Both the position numbers and the translations under genes were made by a program. The notes below the pieces were generated by a model. That model did no database searches. It was not told where the DNA came from and saw only the letters and a list, made by a program, of their open reading frames with translations. Positions 20,340 to 31,566 of a stretch of 64,000 nt of DNA are shown here, one piece after another. Positions within the stretch are counted from its first letter, which is position 1. Every line of letters begins with the position of its first letter. Source of the DNA: Podospora pseudoanserina. Its lineage: Eukaryota; Ascomycota; Sordariomycetes; Sordariales; Podosporaceae. The stretch covers positions 558,001 through 622,000 of the forward strand of contig NW_026946671.1 in NCBI RefSeq assembly GCF_035222485.1, in the 5' to 3' direction.

Positions 20340-22744
20340 TTACGTCGTGTTTCGTTTTTTGCCGCCACATAATCTGCTGATGAAGCCTCCGATGATGTCC
20401 ACAAAGAGCAGCCGGAAAAAGGCCTGGATCCAGCTCACCCCATTGTGCTCAACGCCCGTCGTTCGGTTCGATACTGGACTTGTAACCCTAGGAATCTCTT
20501 GTTCAACTTCGGGTGCTGGAGCGGCTCTCTTCTTGAGGCTGTTGGTGTTGTTGGCCGACTCAAGGGCCGTGGTATGCGATGATTCGGCAATCTCATCGTC
20601 GGTGGCTCTCTCTCCGACAGCCACAGGTGCAGGAGCAGCGGACCTATCGTCAGGGACCTGTGCTTCGGCTTCGTCGGCTACCTTGGAGGTGTTAGAGTGG
20701 TCCTCAAGCGAAAGGCCGTTGGCTTTCGTAGGTGCGGCGTCGCCAGAGGCCTCGAGCGGCGGTGTGTCCCTGAACAGAATATCGCCGGCGGTCTTAGGGG
20801 CTTCGGTGGTCCTAGGGCTGATGCTATCCTTCAGGGAAACACCTTCGTCATCTTCCGATCGGGGTTTCAAAGAGCTGGGCCTGGACTTCATTTCTGGGTT
20901 AGAAAATATAATAGGTGATGGGGTAGTTCCGTTTTCCTCGCTGGCGGGCTCTTCGGCTTCCGAAATGACTTGAAGGGAGGGTGACACCGGGACGGAGGAC
21001 GCAGAGCCATGGGAGGGCCTAGGTACCTCAAGATGCTGTGAACCTCGATGGGAAGTAGGGATTGACGAATCGCCAAGGATGTAGTCGGTGATATCTTGCG
21101 TTCCTTCCAGGGGAGAGTTGATGACAGGGGAAGGGGGGACGCCTTCAAAGGACGCCTGATCCTCGTTGAGACTCGTCTCCAGTTTACGTACTGTATCGAT
21201 AATTTCCTCTCGGTTGGATGGGAAACGTTCCAGTGTGGGATCATTCAAGTCGATCTGATCAGGGTCAATGTCCTCCATTGGTGACCTGTCGTCGCTGCTT
21301 TCACGTCGCTCGACAGCATCACCGGGCGTAGGGGGGCTGGGACACTCGTGAGGGAACAGCGGCGACTTGAGGGCAGGAAGCTCATCGCCTTGGCTGGCGC
21401 TTGGGGGGCCGAGGAGGTTGTCGTCGTCGTCGTCGTCGTCAATATGGGGCTCCGAGATGAGGATGGCCTGTTGGTGTCAGTACTGTGTGCATACGTATCA
21501 ACTAGGATGTGGAAGATCATACATCAACCCGGTCCAAAACCTCCGCGGTATCCGCAACTTCTGCAGCGGTTTCCGCGGTTTTGGACATGGGAGTAGGTGC
21601 CCTCTCGAGCAAGCCGTCTCTTGGATCCTTTGCCGGAACTTCTTCGTGCAGAAGCGCAGCAGAATCAGCAACCTCGGCGGCAGTCTTCACAAAGTCTGGA
21701 GTGCCAGCACCAGACTGTGTTCGGATCTCCTGAGCCTTGATGGCTTCCAGTATGCTACCATTGGGCAACACAATGTTGGTAGTCGTGGAGTCCTTGACGC
21801 GAATCTTTGGGACGTCGCTCTCTTCAGACACCTCGGTCGGCTTCTTCAAATCTTCAACCACTTCGGTCGATTCCTTGGGGTCTTCAGACTTTTCTGTTAC
21901 CGCGGTCTGTTCCTTGGATGCTTCAGGCTGTTCAGAAGTCTCAGTTGCTTCATTTGGAGCCTGGGGAACCACCTCTGGCTGCTTTGGAGCTTCAACCTCC
22001 TTGGGCACATGAGTCTCCTCGACTGTCTCAGTAGGTTGCTTGGGAGCTTCATCCTCCTTGCCGGCCTCGACTGGCTGTTTGGGGGCTTGAGTCTCCTCAA
22101 TTGACTGCATTGGAGCTTCAGCCTCCTTGGGTTCTTCCACCGGCTTCTTCGGGGCTGGGGTCTCTTCGACCACCTCAGTTGGCTTCAAAGGTTCAGCCGC
22201 TTCAGGTACCGTGACTGACTCCTGCGGGGCCTGGGTCTCTTCAACCACCTCAATTGGTTTGAAAGCCTTGGCCTCTTCAGGTTCTTCGGCTGACTCCTTT
22301 TGACCTTGAAACTTTTCGGGAAGCCCGGCTGGTTCATCGGAAGACTTTTCTTCGCCCACCACAGCCGGCTTCTTGTCCTCGATCGAATCAGGTTTCGATC
22401 TGTCTACGTTAGTATGAGTGACCATAGTATTTTGTGTGCCCTTACTCTTTTGGTGGTTGAATCTCCAGCTCGTGATTGGTGTTGCCAGAAGAATCAGTCA
22501 CGGTTGGCTGACCCGGTGCCAAATCCCACCAATCACCGTTTCCAATGCGGAATTTGTATTGGTGCTTGGATCCAATCTCACCAATAACTTCTTTCGAAAA
22601 GACATGCTCGCCATTCTGATCGGTGGTGTAGGACATCTCCTCGGGAGTCCATGGTGGGTTCGAGAAGGTGCCGGCCACATAGATGGGCGGCTGCGTGCCG
22701 GGCTTCTCGTATGTAACGACGACGGGAACCTTGTCCGACGGCAT
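20340..22744 (-). CDS. AMPK-type glycogen-binding (CBM48) domain protein with repetitive acidic middle and hydrophobic C-terminus
   Basis: Exons 22744-22446, 22399-21523 and 21467-20340 give about 767 residues. Intron 1 (46 nt) has GTAAGG, ACTAAC and CAG; intron 2 (55 nt) has GTATGA and ends in AACAG. Residues 5-85 match the AMPK1-CBM fold (VVVTYEKPGTQPPIYVAGTF, WTPEEM, HQYKFRIGNGDWWDLAPGQP). The middle (about 100-390) is built of imperfect VEETQAPK/KPVEEPKEAEAP-type repeats rich in Pro, Glu, Val and Lys. A seven-Asp run begins exon 3. The rest is Ser/Pro/Glu-rich and disordered. Near the end, about residues 738-759 (SWIQAFFRLLFVDIIGG and following) form a hydrophobic or amphipathic segment before a basic GGKKRN tail. 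The N-terminal domain resembles yeast Mdg1/Crp1 and AMPK beta. Binding glycogen at a membrane is an inference from the domain order. Confidence 0.85.
21421..21440. repeat. GTC/GAC triplet run inside the CBM48 gene
   Basis: TCGTCGTCG... on the plus strand encodes seven consecutive Asp residues at the start of exon 3 of the minus-strand gene. Confidence 0.8.
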
Positions 22745-24319
22745 GGCAGGCGGGCGGTTGACGGGTGGATGTGATGGGTAGCCGGCAGGTAGTTTGGATC
22801 AAGGACGAGATGACGGCGTCATCGAAGTACCACGGGTGACGAGGTGGTTCTGGGGATGCTGATGCTGGTTGATGATACCGAGCAGAAGAAAAGTAAACTG
22901 CTGGTGGTTGAGTTGACAACAGGTAATGGAGAGAAAAGGTAGGCAAAGGGGTAAAAGAGGTAAGTAAAGGTAAGGTAGCGAGGTCGAGAATGCGCCGCAC
23001 CCAATTGTTTCAGGGCGAGTTCCCCTTCCAAGTTCCCATCACGCCACTGGCTCTGCGAGGGGTGTGGGACTTAATCAAGGCCGGCAGGAATCGCGCGGGG
23101 CAGAGTTGCACGGCAGAAGAGGCTAGAAGGAGCAATGCACCAAGCTACTGTCTTCACCGTCACTCTGAAAGATAAGGAAAGGGAGGGGTGATGGAAGACC
23201 TACAACGATAGCGATGATAGCTCTGTCCCATCCACCGCAGGAAATCAAAGCGGTCTGAAGACTGGACACGGGCAGGCAATTCCAAAAAAATGTCGAGTCT
23301 CAAAATTTTATTTCGGCCTCACCGAACTCGGGGGGCTGGACAAAGAAATGGACTCATAGTGCCAGCAAACACCAGCAGCTGAATTCCAAGCTGGTGTGGT
23401 TTCTCCTCCCCAAGCTCCTCCAAGCTGCTGCACGTCGACCCAAACGGCCAGGATATCCCAGCCTGAGCGGGCATGTTTTTGGGCGGCACGAAGTAATGAT
23501 AACGATATGAGGTACAGCAGTGGTCAGCAAGCTCCTCCAGCTGTTACTGAAATGCCCGTTAACTGGTGCTTGAACGGCCCATTAGCTCTGGAGCTAGCAG
23601 CTAGCGTCGATCCCCCGCCCGGTCCGCCAAGAACCGACAAGGCCTTTCAGTGCGTCATCGACAGCGGTGACAGGCCGGGCGCTGCTTGGCGGTAACCTTG
23701 GGCAAAAACCTCGACTAAACAATTACTGCCACCTCCCACCGCCTTATTTTCAGGTGCAACTGCAGGGTTCCATCTCAGCATCCCCTCACGACGACGCTTC
23801 CCCAAAGCTCCAGTTATATAAACAAAATCCCATTTTTGACGTCGTCTTGGTTGTGGTCCTCGCTATCTTCTTGCATTAGTTCAGGCATTCATCAGGAAAC
23901 TGGCCAGGTAGATATTTTGAAGACTGCTCTTCACCTGCTCTCTCATCTTTTTTTATTGCGAAACATTGTCGCAAAACCACGCGAGATCTTCGACGGGACT
24001 CTTGGCATCAAATACATCAAATACCCCCTGTACCCTGGTTGACGACCGCTTCCCGACTGCTGTCTTGTCTCGGAAATATTCCAGAAATCAATTTTGGAGG
24101 AAGTGAATACACTTTGCATATCGACGCCCCCGACCCTCTTTTTCCTGTATCTCTCGGCAGGCTAGGCATCTTAAGAGCGCAAAAAAAAGAAGAACCTGAT
24201 TAGGCACCGTTAGGCTTCCTGCAACTCAACGTCCCCCATCGCCGTTGTCACCGCCCGCTCCAACACACCTCGCATCCGAAGCAGACCACGTCAAACCCAC
24301 CACTTGCAACGTTCCGACA
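22745..24319. other. Divergent promoter region between the CBM48 gene and IWR1
   Basis: No supported gene. A TATATAAA box occurs at 23815-23822, about 500 bases before the IWR1 start, and pyrimidine-rich leader-like sequence precedes IWR1. The part next to 22745 is the presumed promoter and leader of the CBM48 gene. Confidence 0.5.
23815..23822 (+). promoter_or_regulatory. Possible TATA box upstream of IWR1
   Basis: TATATAAA in otherwise GC-balanced sequence. If used, it implies a leader of several hundred bases before the IWR1 start codon. Only the motif is visible; its use is a guess. Confidence 0.25.
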
Positions 24320-25771
24320 ATGGCGGCACTACCCCCCGATACGATCCAGGTGAAGCGCAAACGTGGCATCGATGATGCCCCTGTCGACTTTCTCCGTGTG
24401 TGCCTCTAAACCTCGTCTATCCATGCGACCATCGCTGTACTGACCAACTGTGTATCGCAGGGGTCGATAGGAGCAAGCGGTATCGCATCATCTCTGAGGA
24501 GGTCGGCTGGGTCTATCAGCGCAAGCAGGTTGCGTCCGAGCAGGAAAAGAAGCCAAAACATGACGCCAGCCTTGGAGTTCCTACCATTGTGCCTACCCAG
24601 GAAGGCGATGAGAAGCGACTAAATCGCCCCAAGAAAACCCCCAGGGCCCCGAGCACCAATGCCTCCACGACGCTTGAGCCCGTGCCTGCGTTGGTGCCCG
24701 CAACAGTGCTGGCGCCGGAGGCATCCGATTCGAGCGACCAGACAGTTAAACTGCGTAAATTCCACTTGTCGAGGCCCAACTCGTCACAACCATCTGCTGG
24801 CGTGACCAAGAAGCGCGGTGCCACTGCCGTCTTTGTTGAGAGAGGCCCAAAGAGACAAAAGTCCGCAATCCTGACCCCCCAGGTTGTGAAGGAGATTCTC
24901 GACCAACCCAACCCAACACAATCCTCAACCAGTTCTTCGCCTGCCAAGGATTTACCTTCATCCTCACAAGAAGCGGAGAAGAAGCCCGTTGTCTACAAGC
25001 GACCAGGAACCAAACCTAGGAACAAGACATCAGCATCCGAATCGGGAACAACCTCGAAGCCCTCTGTACCCCCCTCCATGCACAATCGAAGAGCCGACAT
25101 GGACGAGCTCTCCAGGGTTATGGATACCTGGACACTGGGTGAAATCAGCAAGAATCTAGACCGAGTGGAGCAACTCAATGCCAAATCGAAGTCCAGCCCA
25201 GCCAAGTCCCGGTTCCAACCAAAGGCACCCAAGCTCCGCTATCATGAGCGGCATCCGACAGAGAACGTGGCCCAACAGCAACGCGCTAAGGACCAAGCGG
25301 CCCCGGCTGCAGCTGCATCAACCTCTGCTATGGACATCGACATGATTGACACCTCGGACGACGATGATTATGTGATTGAGACGTACGAGCGTGTCCCCGT
25401 TGAGCGGCTGCGGGACCAGGCGGTACCAGCCCACCGTATCGGGTTGCTTGTTTTTGACAATGAGCCCGATGTCGCCGACTTCTTTTACGGCAATGATGAT
25501 GAAACCGATGATGAGTTCCCTGAAGATGAGGATGACGAGAACGGTGAGCAGCTTGAAGCCCTCAGCAAAATGTACCGCAAACGCTAACAGCTCTGCAGCG
25601 GAGAACTACTATGCCCATGAATATCCCGACGAGGAGCTCGAGTGGAGCGATGAGTTTGATCACAACGCTTATCACTATGCAGCCCAGAATTTCTCAGAGA
25701 ACGAGGAGTGGGACGACCGTGACTTTGCGGATGAAGCCTGGGATGCCGGCGACACAGTCAAGAACTTTTGA
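24320..25771 (+). CDS. IWR1: Iwr1-family RNA polymerase II nuclear import factor, three exons
   Basis: Exons 24320-24395, 24461-25543 and 25599-25771 give about 443 residues. Intron 1 is 65 nt; intron 2 is 55 nt with a GTGAGC donor, GCTAAC branch point and CAG acceptor. The start is chosen because MAALPPDTIQVKRKRG followed across intron 1 by DFLRVDRSKRYRIIS matches the family N-terminus. The middle is Ser/Pro/Lys-rich and disordered. The conserved C-terminal region is strongly acidic: DDDDYVIETYERVPVE, GLLVFDNEPDVADFFYG, then YYAHEYPDEELEW and DEEWD-like repeats. Iwr1 binds assembled RNA polymerase II in the cytoplasm and carries an import signal to the nucleus. Acidic clusters are partly in exon 3, so missing intron 2 would lose the family signature. 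Confidence 0.88.
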
Positions 25772-26035
25772 AGGGGCAACAAGCAGCGTGGATCTTATGA
25801 GTGGTGGTCTCCAGAGTTCGATGGGGAAAGCATTTTATACCAGTTATAAAGAGGAAATGATACCCTGGGCATGTCCCGCGTTTAGTGTAGTTATTTACAT
25901 GTTTTCTATGTCCAGTAGTCTTTGTTGTGTTGTGTAGTTGGTCAGGGCAGTGTGGTAAGAGGACTTGCGAGGTACCTGTTTGAGAATAGTTAGCTAGAAG
26001 GGAGATTTCCAGAGGAAGCCTCCAGTAAATACTAC

Positions 26036-26131
26036 GGGTGCATGGTCTAGTGGTATGATTTTCGCTTCGCATCCTTTCAAAAGGTGCGATTATATTGTGA
26101 ACGGTCCCCGGTTCAATCCCGGGTGCATCCA
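26036..26131 (+). tRNA. tRNA-Ala(CGC) with a 24-nt intron
   Basis: The acceptor strands GGGTGCA (26036-26042) and TGCATCC (26124-26130) pair fully, including a G3:T70 wobble, the identity mark of alanine tRNA. The D arm is GGTCTAGTGGTATGAT. The anticodon stem TTCGC (26061-26065) pairs with GTGAA (26097-26101). The loop reads TT-CGC-A, so the anticodon is CGC at 26068-26070. The T arm is CCCGG-TTCAATC-CCGGG. About 24 bases (26072-26095) interrupt after position 37, the usual intron site. Discriminator base A. Confidence 0.88.
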
Positions 26132-27126
26132 AATTTCTTTTGCCCAACTTTAGTGTCAAGTTGACACTATTTTGGCTTTGTCTTTTTGGGGCTTGGTTTC
26201 GTTTGGTCACTAACCCACCGGCCTCCAACAGAAAACAATAGCACTTTGTGTGTTAATCCGCCAAGTCCGTTCTTTTAGGACGTGAGACATACAACTTTCA
26301 ATTTCTCGGGCCCGTCGGAGAAGTCTTCACCACTTGGCCACTCTCATGCTTTTTTGGCGGTTCAAACACCAGTTTATGAGCCTCAAGCAACCTCACCTGT
26401 TTATTCCGTCGAAACCTGAGTTTACCATCGCATAACAATGGCCTTCGTTCCTGCCAAAGATAACACATCTCGCCAGGCTGCGTCATAGATATATCATGGG
26501 AAGGTACAAGGCTCTGTGTGGTGGAAGGAACATCCTGTAACCGCTAGTCTTTCGGCGCCGTCCACCGGAGCAGCTATCATTATGGCACATAAATCACTTC
26601 CACATCATGAGTTTTCCGCACGTCTTTCGGGAGAAATCGTCTGTTAAATCCTCGGGTCAGCCCAGAGTGACCCGCTACCACCTCGTCTCAACGGTAGTGT
26701 CGATTGACCATAAGCCCAGAATCCTCAAGTGGCGTTCCTCCGGCCCAGAGGCGTGTAGCTACACTGACTTATTATCGTGTTCCTCACCGCGGAGATAAAA
26801 GCAGTCCGGGACCCAGCCCTGACGGACAGGTATGTGGCTTCACAGTTCCCTGGACCCCTATAACACTAAGACCTTTTTTTCCAGCCGTCGTGTTGTCTCT
26901 GCCCGTTCGATAATATTTCGACTTTAAACTTTGGCGTGCCCGAGTCGGGATAGCCGGACCACACAGGGCAGCTGGTACTCTCTTAAGCTTGGTGTTGCCC
27001 CGGTCTCTTGGTAGCCTGGACTGGTCATGTCGATCGATTTCTGCTTTTTGAGGTCTCTCACAAAGATCGACAACGGTGTTTTCCCTCCTAAACTTGAACG
27101 ACGACCACGCCGACAACGCCGCCGCG
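26132..27126. other. Intergenic between tRNA-Ala and the phosphoesterase gene
   Basis: No gene seen. A T run after the tRNA (TTTCTTTT, about 26135-26142) can serve as the Pol III stop. The rest likely includes the phosphoesterase promoter and leader. Confidence 0.5.
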
Positions 27127-29693
27127 ATGAAGCTGTCCCGTGTTGGGGCCAGGCTGTTAGCTGCTGCCACGACGCTCGTCCCAGTGGTGGTGTTGGCTTG
27201 CGACGGTTGCTTCGGTCCCATTGAGGAGCATGTTTCAAAGCATGTGCGTGTCGTGAAACGCATGCAACCTGGGGCACTGGATGCGAGCTATGGTCCTACA
27301 AGGCCGTTGCAATGGGGGCAGTTGAATGTGTTGCATACAGTCAGTTGAGCTTCCCCTTCTATTTTCGCCGATACATGACACTTCTTACCGCAGTGACAAC
27401 AAAGGATACTGTATGGGTCTCTGCTCACACGTTATAACCAGTCCGATACCCACGGATGGCTATCCGGCCACATCAAGGAGGCGAATTATGGCGCAGACTG
27501 GGGCGACTATGTCTCGTTTGTGGCAAGCATGAAAAGGACGGCCGAAGACCTCAAGGTGGACCTACTTCTTGTAGACTCTGGAGATCTTCATGATGGTACT
27601 GGCTTGAGTGACTCTACTACACCAAATGGAGAGATATCGAATGAGATCTTTGTCCAGCAGACCGGATATGATTTGCTGACTCTTGGTGCGTTCCTTATTT
27701 CCATTCATTCCCAAATTTTCTCATCAGTTCATACTTACATCTGTGACTGAAGGTAACCATGAGTTGTATGCCTCCGAAGTGGCCTACCAGACATTCAACA
27801 ATTTTAGCAGGGCCTGGGGTGACAAGTACTTGACTTCCAATGTAGAAATCATGAACCCTGACACTCAGGAGTGGGAGCACATTGGAAAGACGCACAAGTA
27901 CTTTACTACAAAACATGGTATGTCGCTTCCCCATTTTCGGCTGGATAAGCGTAACTGATAGTCTTTCTCAGGTCTTCGCATCATGGCTTTCGGTGTTCTC
28001 TTTGACTTCACTGGTACGTGTCAGTCTTCACATCCGGAACGAGCATATCTAACCTGAGCAGCCAATACAAATGCCTCACGGATCACCAAGGCGGCGGATA
28101 TGATCAAGCAGGACTGGTTCCAGCAAGCGGTTCATCATCCCAAACCTATTGATGTCTTCCTTGTTCTTGGCCACAACTCAGCACGTCCTGGACGCCAGGC
28201 CAGTACCTTGAAGACTGTCTACTCTGCCATTCGGGAGGCCCATCCTGACACTCCGATTCAGATATTTGGTACGTATTGTCTGTTCGCATAGAGTGAGAGA
28301 AACCAACGTATCACAGGTGGGCATAGTCACATGCGGGACTTTGTTGTCTATGACCAAAGCTCTACCGCTTCTGAATCTGGTCGATACTGCGAATCTCTTG
28401 GCTGGTTTTCCATGTCGGGCTTCAACTCTTCCAACAGCGGTTTTACTGGCCCTCTCAACCCCAAAGGCGTCCCCAACCCCAACCGAACGGCCGTTGTCGC
28501 CAACCCAGTGAACCCTACCCCCATCGACAAGAGGAGTAAGCAAAAAACCTCTCCCTTCCTCTACTCCCGTCGATATCTCGACTGGAACCGTCTTACCTTT
28601 GACTATCACGCCCCCGGCTCGCAGTTCCTCCACAACGACATTCTCTCCCGCCCCAACTTCATCTCCTCCCCCTCTAGCTCATCTAACAGCTCATCCCAGC
28701 TGAAACAACTCGGTGCTCAAATCTCGTCTAGTATCACATCCTACCGCCATCAATTGGGCTTGGGAAAGGTATATGGGTGCACGCCACAGACGTTTTGGGT
28801 GACCGGGGCGCCGTTCATGGCGCCGAACTCGATGTACACCTTTTTGGCGGACGCAATGGCCCATCAGATTCTGAACCCAAAGAGGGCAAAGGTTCCGAGG
28901 GTTCATATCAGCAATACGGGAATGGCGAGATTTGACTTGCACAAGGGACCGTTCACGATGGATGATAGTTATATCACCTCGCCGTTTCCCAGCTTGGTGG
29001 TGTATATTCCCGAGGTGCCATGGGAGATGGCGAGGGGGGTGCTGGAGCGGATGAATAAGAAGGGCGCGGGGCAGGGGAGGAGGGTTGAGTATAATACCAC
29101 GTCTGTCGGTGACCCCAAGGGAAAGAGAGAATTTGGGGTCTGGCAAGGAGAGGAGTGTGTCAACCCACCGGTTGAACAGTTTGGGGCTATGGGGAAGAGA
29201 AAGGTCTTGGGGAAGAGGGAAGAAATTATGGGGGTGCCGGTGGGTAATGGTGGTGGGGGAAGGCAAGAGGTGTTGGAGGTGGGGTATACGACCGAGGATG
29301 ACTTTGGGGTGGACGGGGATGATACGATTCATGCGAGAATCGCCAACTATGCGATTCCGGCCTATTTTGGGACTACCGCTGGGTTTCCGGAGTGGAAGAA
29401 GGGGGGGAGGAAGGGACGGAGGCAGGAGCCAAGGGTGGTGGATTTGGTTTTTAATGATTTGTAAGTTTTCCTTCCCTGGGAAATGAATGTGTGGATATGG
29501 GCCGACAATGGACAGTATCAACGATGATCTACTTGCCGCACTTGGGGGGAACTACACGGCGGACGACATCAAGTTTTACATGGAGCCATCAAACTACACG
29601 CTGAGAGACTTCTTGGTGCCATATGTGGAACAAAACTGGCAGGCGGGGATGCCGATGTGTGAGATTTCAAGGAGAAGGCCTCACGTTGGGTGA
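27127..29693 (+). CDS. Secreted/vacuolar 5'-nucleotidase-like calcineurin-type phosphoesterase, seven exons
   Basis: Exons 27127-27339, 27442-27685, 27753-27917, 27972-28013, 28062-28268, 28317-29460 and 29516-29693 give about 730 residues; exon 4 is only 42 nt. Residues 1-24 form a signal peptide (MKLSRVGARLLAAATTLVPV...). Metal-site motifs are in order: DTHG (73-76), GDLHD (118-122), GNHE (153-156), GHNSA (258-262) and GGHSHMRD (291-298). A C-terminal 5'-nucleotidase-like half follows, with an Asn/Ser-rich segment. It resembles the uncharacterised yeast Yhr202w type more than classical 5'-nucleotidase, and the substrate is unknown. Introns are 48-102 nt. Splice sites were chosen because each junction restores a motif, for example GNHE across intron 2. 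The sense strand becomes very G-rich late in exon 6, but the frame holds. Confidence 0.87.
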
Positions 29694-29974
29694 ACGGGGG
29701 GGGGCAAAGTTCTATTAGGTTTTTATGTTCTTCTTTTTATTTTTTGGGTGGCGTTGATGGGAGTGAAAAAGTAGGTACAGAAAAGCTGTGCGATATATGA
29801 CTTTGAGTTGTGTTAATCTACGGATGGGAAAATCGAAGGAGGACGGCGATCCGGGTGATTATAGACATGAGTTTTTCGAACGAAATTTTAGAGCATTGAC
29901 TTGGACTGTGATGTGGTGGGGAAATACAATAATGTTTAATGATCAATTGAACAATGGATGCACAGATTTTATCA

Positions 29975-31100
29975 TGTCATGTATCTCTGATGCCCTAGAG
30001 GGCCCATCCCTAGCCAGTTCAAAAGCCTTGTTTTATCGGATATTGGTCATTTCTATCAGCATGGTGAAGAGACCTTGGCAACAATCCATCAATGATTTGC
30101 CTCCGGACCTTGGTTTTTCATCCTCATACAAGTCAGCTATATTTCCTCGGCCATGTCTTGTGTGTCTTCTGACACGGTATCAGACCAGGACTTCTGCCTT
30201 GCATCTCGATACATATGTAGCGCTTCATCTCTTCGCGGTGGGATTCTGGTATTGTGGTTGAGATGGAGTCTGCAGTTGTCGACCTTGTCTATTTGATGGG
30301 TGTTGGGAATCGCAGGGTTTTCCTAACATGAAGCTCGGGGTTAGTTGGGTTTTGTTTGTGGTATAGGTAGATAGTCTTCGGGCTGTTTGAGTATGGAGGG
30401 GATTATGCTAGGTAGAGGAAGGATACACAGGTAGTTCTTTGCAAGCTTTGAATGGTGTCCATTTTATTATTCGTGTTATTCTTTTCTCTTGGTTTGGGGA
30501 GTGTCTATTTTTCTATACATAGTGTTGCTTTTTTCCTTCGCGAGGGTGGGGGGTTGTCTTTCTACGAGTGTTTTTGTGTTCAGAATCCGTGAGTGGTATT
30601 TATATTTATGTTTGACCTTGGCTACTGCATCAAGGATGGTGGTCCTCGGCAAGGCTCGAAGTGAGATGAAGAAACATCAGAGCTTGATATCTGGACAATT
30701 TTACTTAAGTTCTATGTGACTATACCCGTACTCTGATAACGGATAATGTTCAACTGTGGAATCTCATCATGTATATAGAGATCTTCCACCGACTTTAGGC
30801 AGGTGCCTGCCGAGTGTTGAACAGTGGAAGGCGCACCCAATGTCCATCTAATCTGTATGTTGCCTGCCTGTCCAGGTACAATGAGAATTTTGACTGAGGC
30901 AGTTGCGGTGTAGCTAGGCTGGGAAGGAACAAGACAGGGGCTGCCTTCCATCTCTGGCTGAGTAAAGGCGATGGTCAGGCTGCCAGTCTGGATGGACGCT
31001 TTCTCTCTTGCCGGTGTGCCCCCGCATGACTTTTCTATCCCAAGCATCTTCACCATCAATGTACGATCCCTGCCACCGCGCAATACACCATCAAGCGGCC
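29975..31100. repeat. Dispersed repeat, copy 2 (short)
   Basis: Collinear with three blocks of copy 1: 29975-30110 with 11357-11480, 30115-30600 with 12620-13110, and 30810-31100 with 14990-15290. Relative to copy 1 it lacks about 1.1 kb at near 30115 and about 1.9 kb near 30600-30810. Substitutions such as GACATTGGAC to GATATTGGTC and GCGTGTCGAG to ACATATGTAG are mainly transitions. It carries no open frame of note. Confidence 0.65.
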
Positions 31101-31549
31101 TATTTACTGACAAAATAACAGAAATTTTACTTCTAACCACGTCTCTAAACTGAAGCGGAAGCGGGTGTTTCATCTGAGGCAGTCGCCGACAAGCAGAGAA
31201 CCAGTTTTCCAATTTCCCCAGCACAAGAGCATATCACTTGTTCCTTATCCCGACGCATGGCTGGTCGAATCAACAAAACAGACTGTCCAGACGATCTGCT
31301 GCCATCGAACCGCCATCGTCATCTTCAATGTGTTGATCAGTTCATGTCCTTGGATCAACAACTTGCTCGCCATATGTTCACCCCAACTTTTGACAACACT
31401 CCAACCCCATGAGCATCGAAACATGTGAACGGCGTGGCGAGTCGGGCTATCCAAACTGTCATCTTGCTGGCAATGCAGGTCTCGGCGACCGGCAACGGAA
31501 AGTGTCAGACATCTGAAAGGATGACACTGAGCGCTCGACGGTAAGGCGT

Positions 31550-31566
31550 GTATGTACAGTACATAC
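31550..31566. repeat. Perfect 8-bp inverted repeat
   Basis: GTATGTAC, one base, GTACATAC. A symmetric site of this kind could bind a dimeric factor; no function is shown. Confidence 0.5.
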
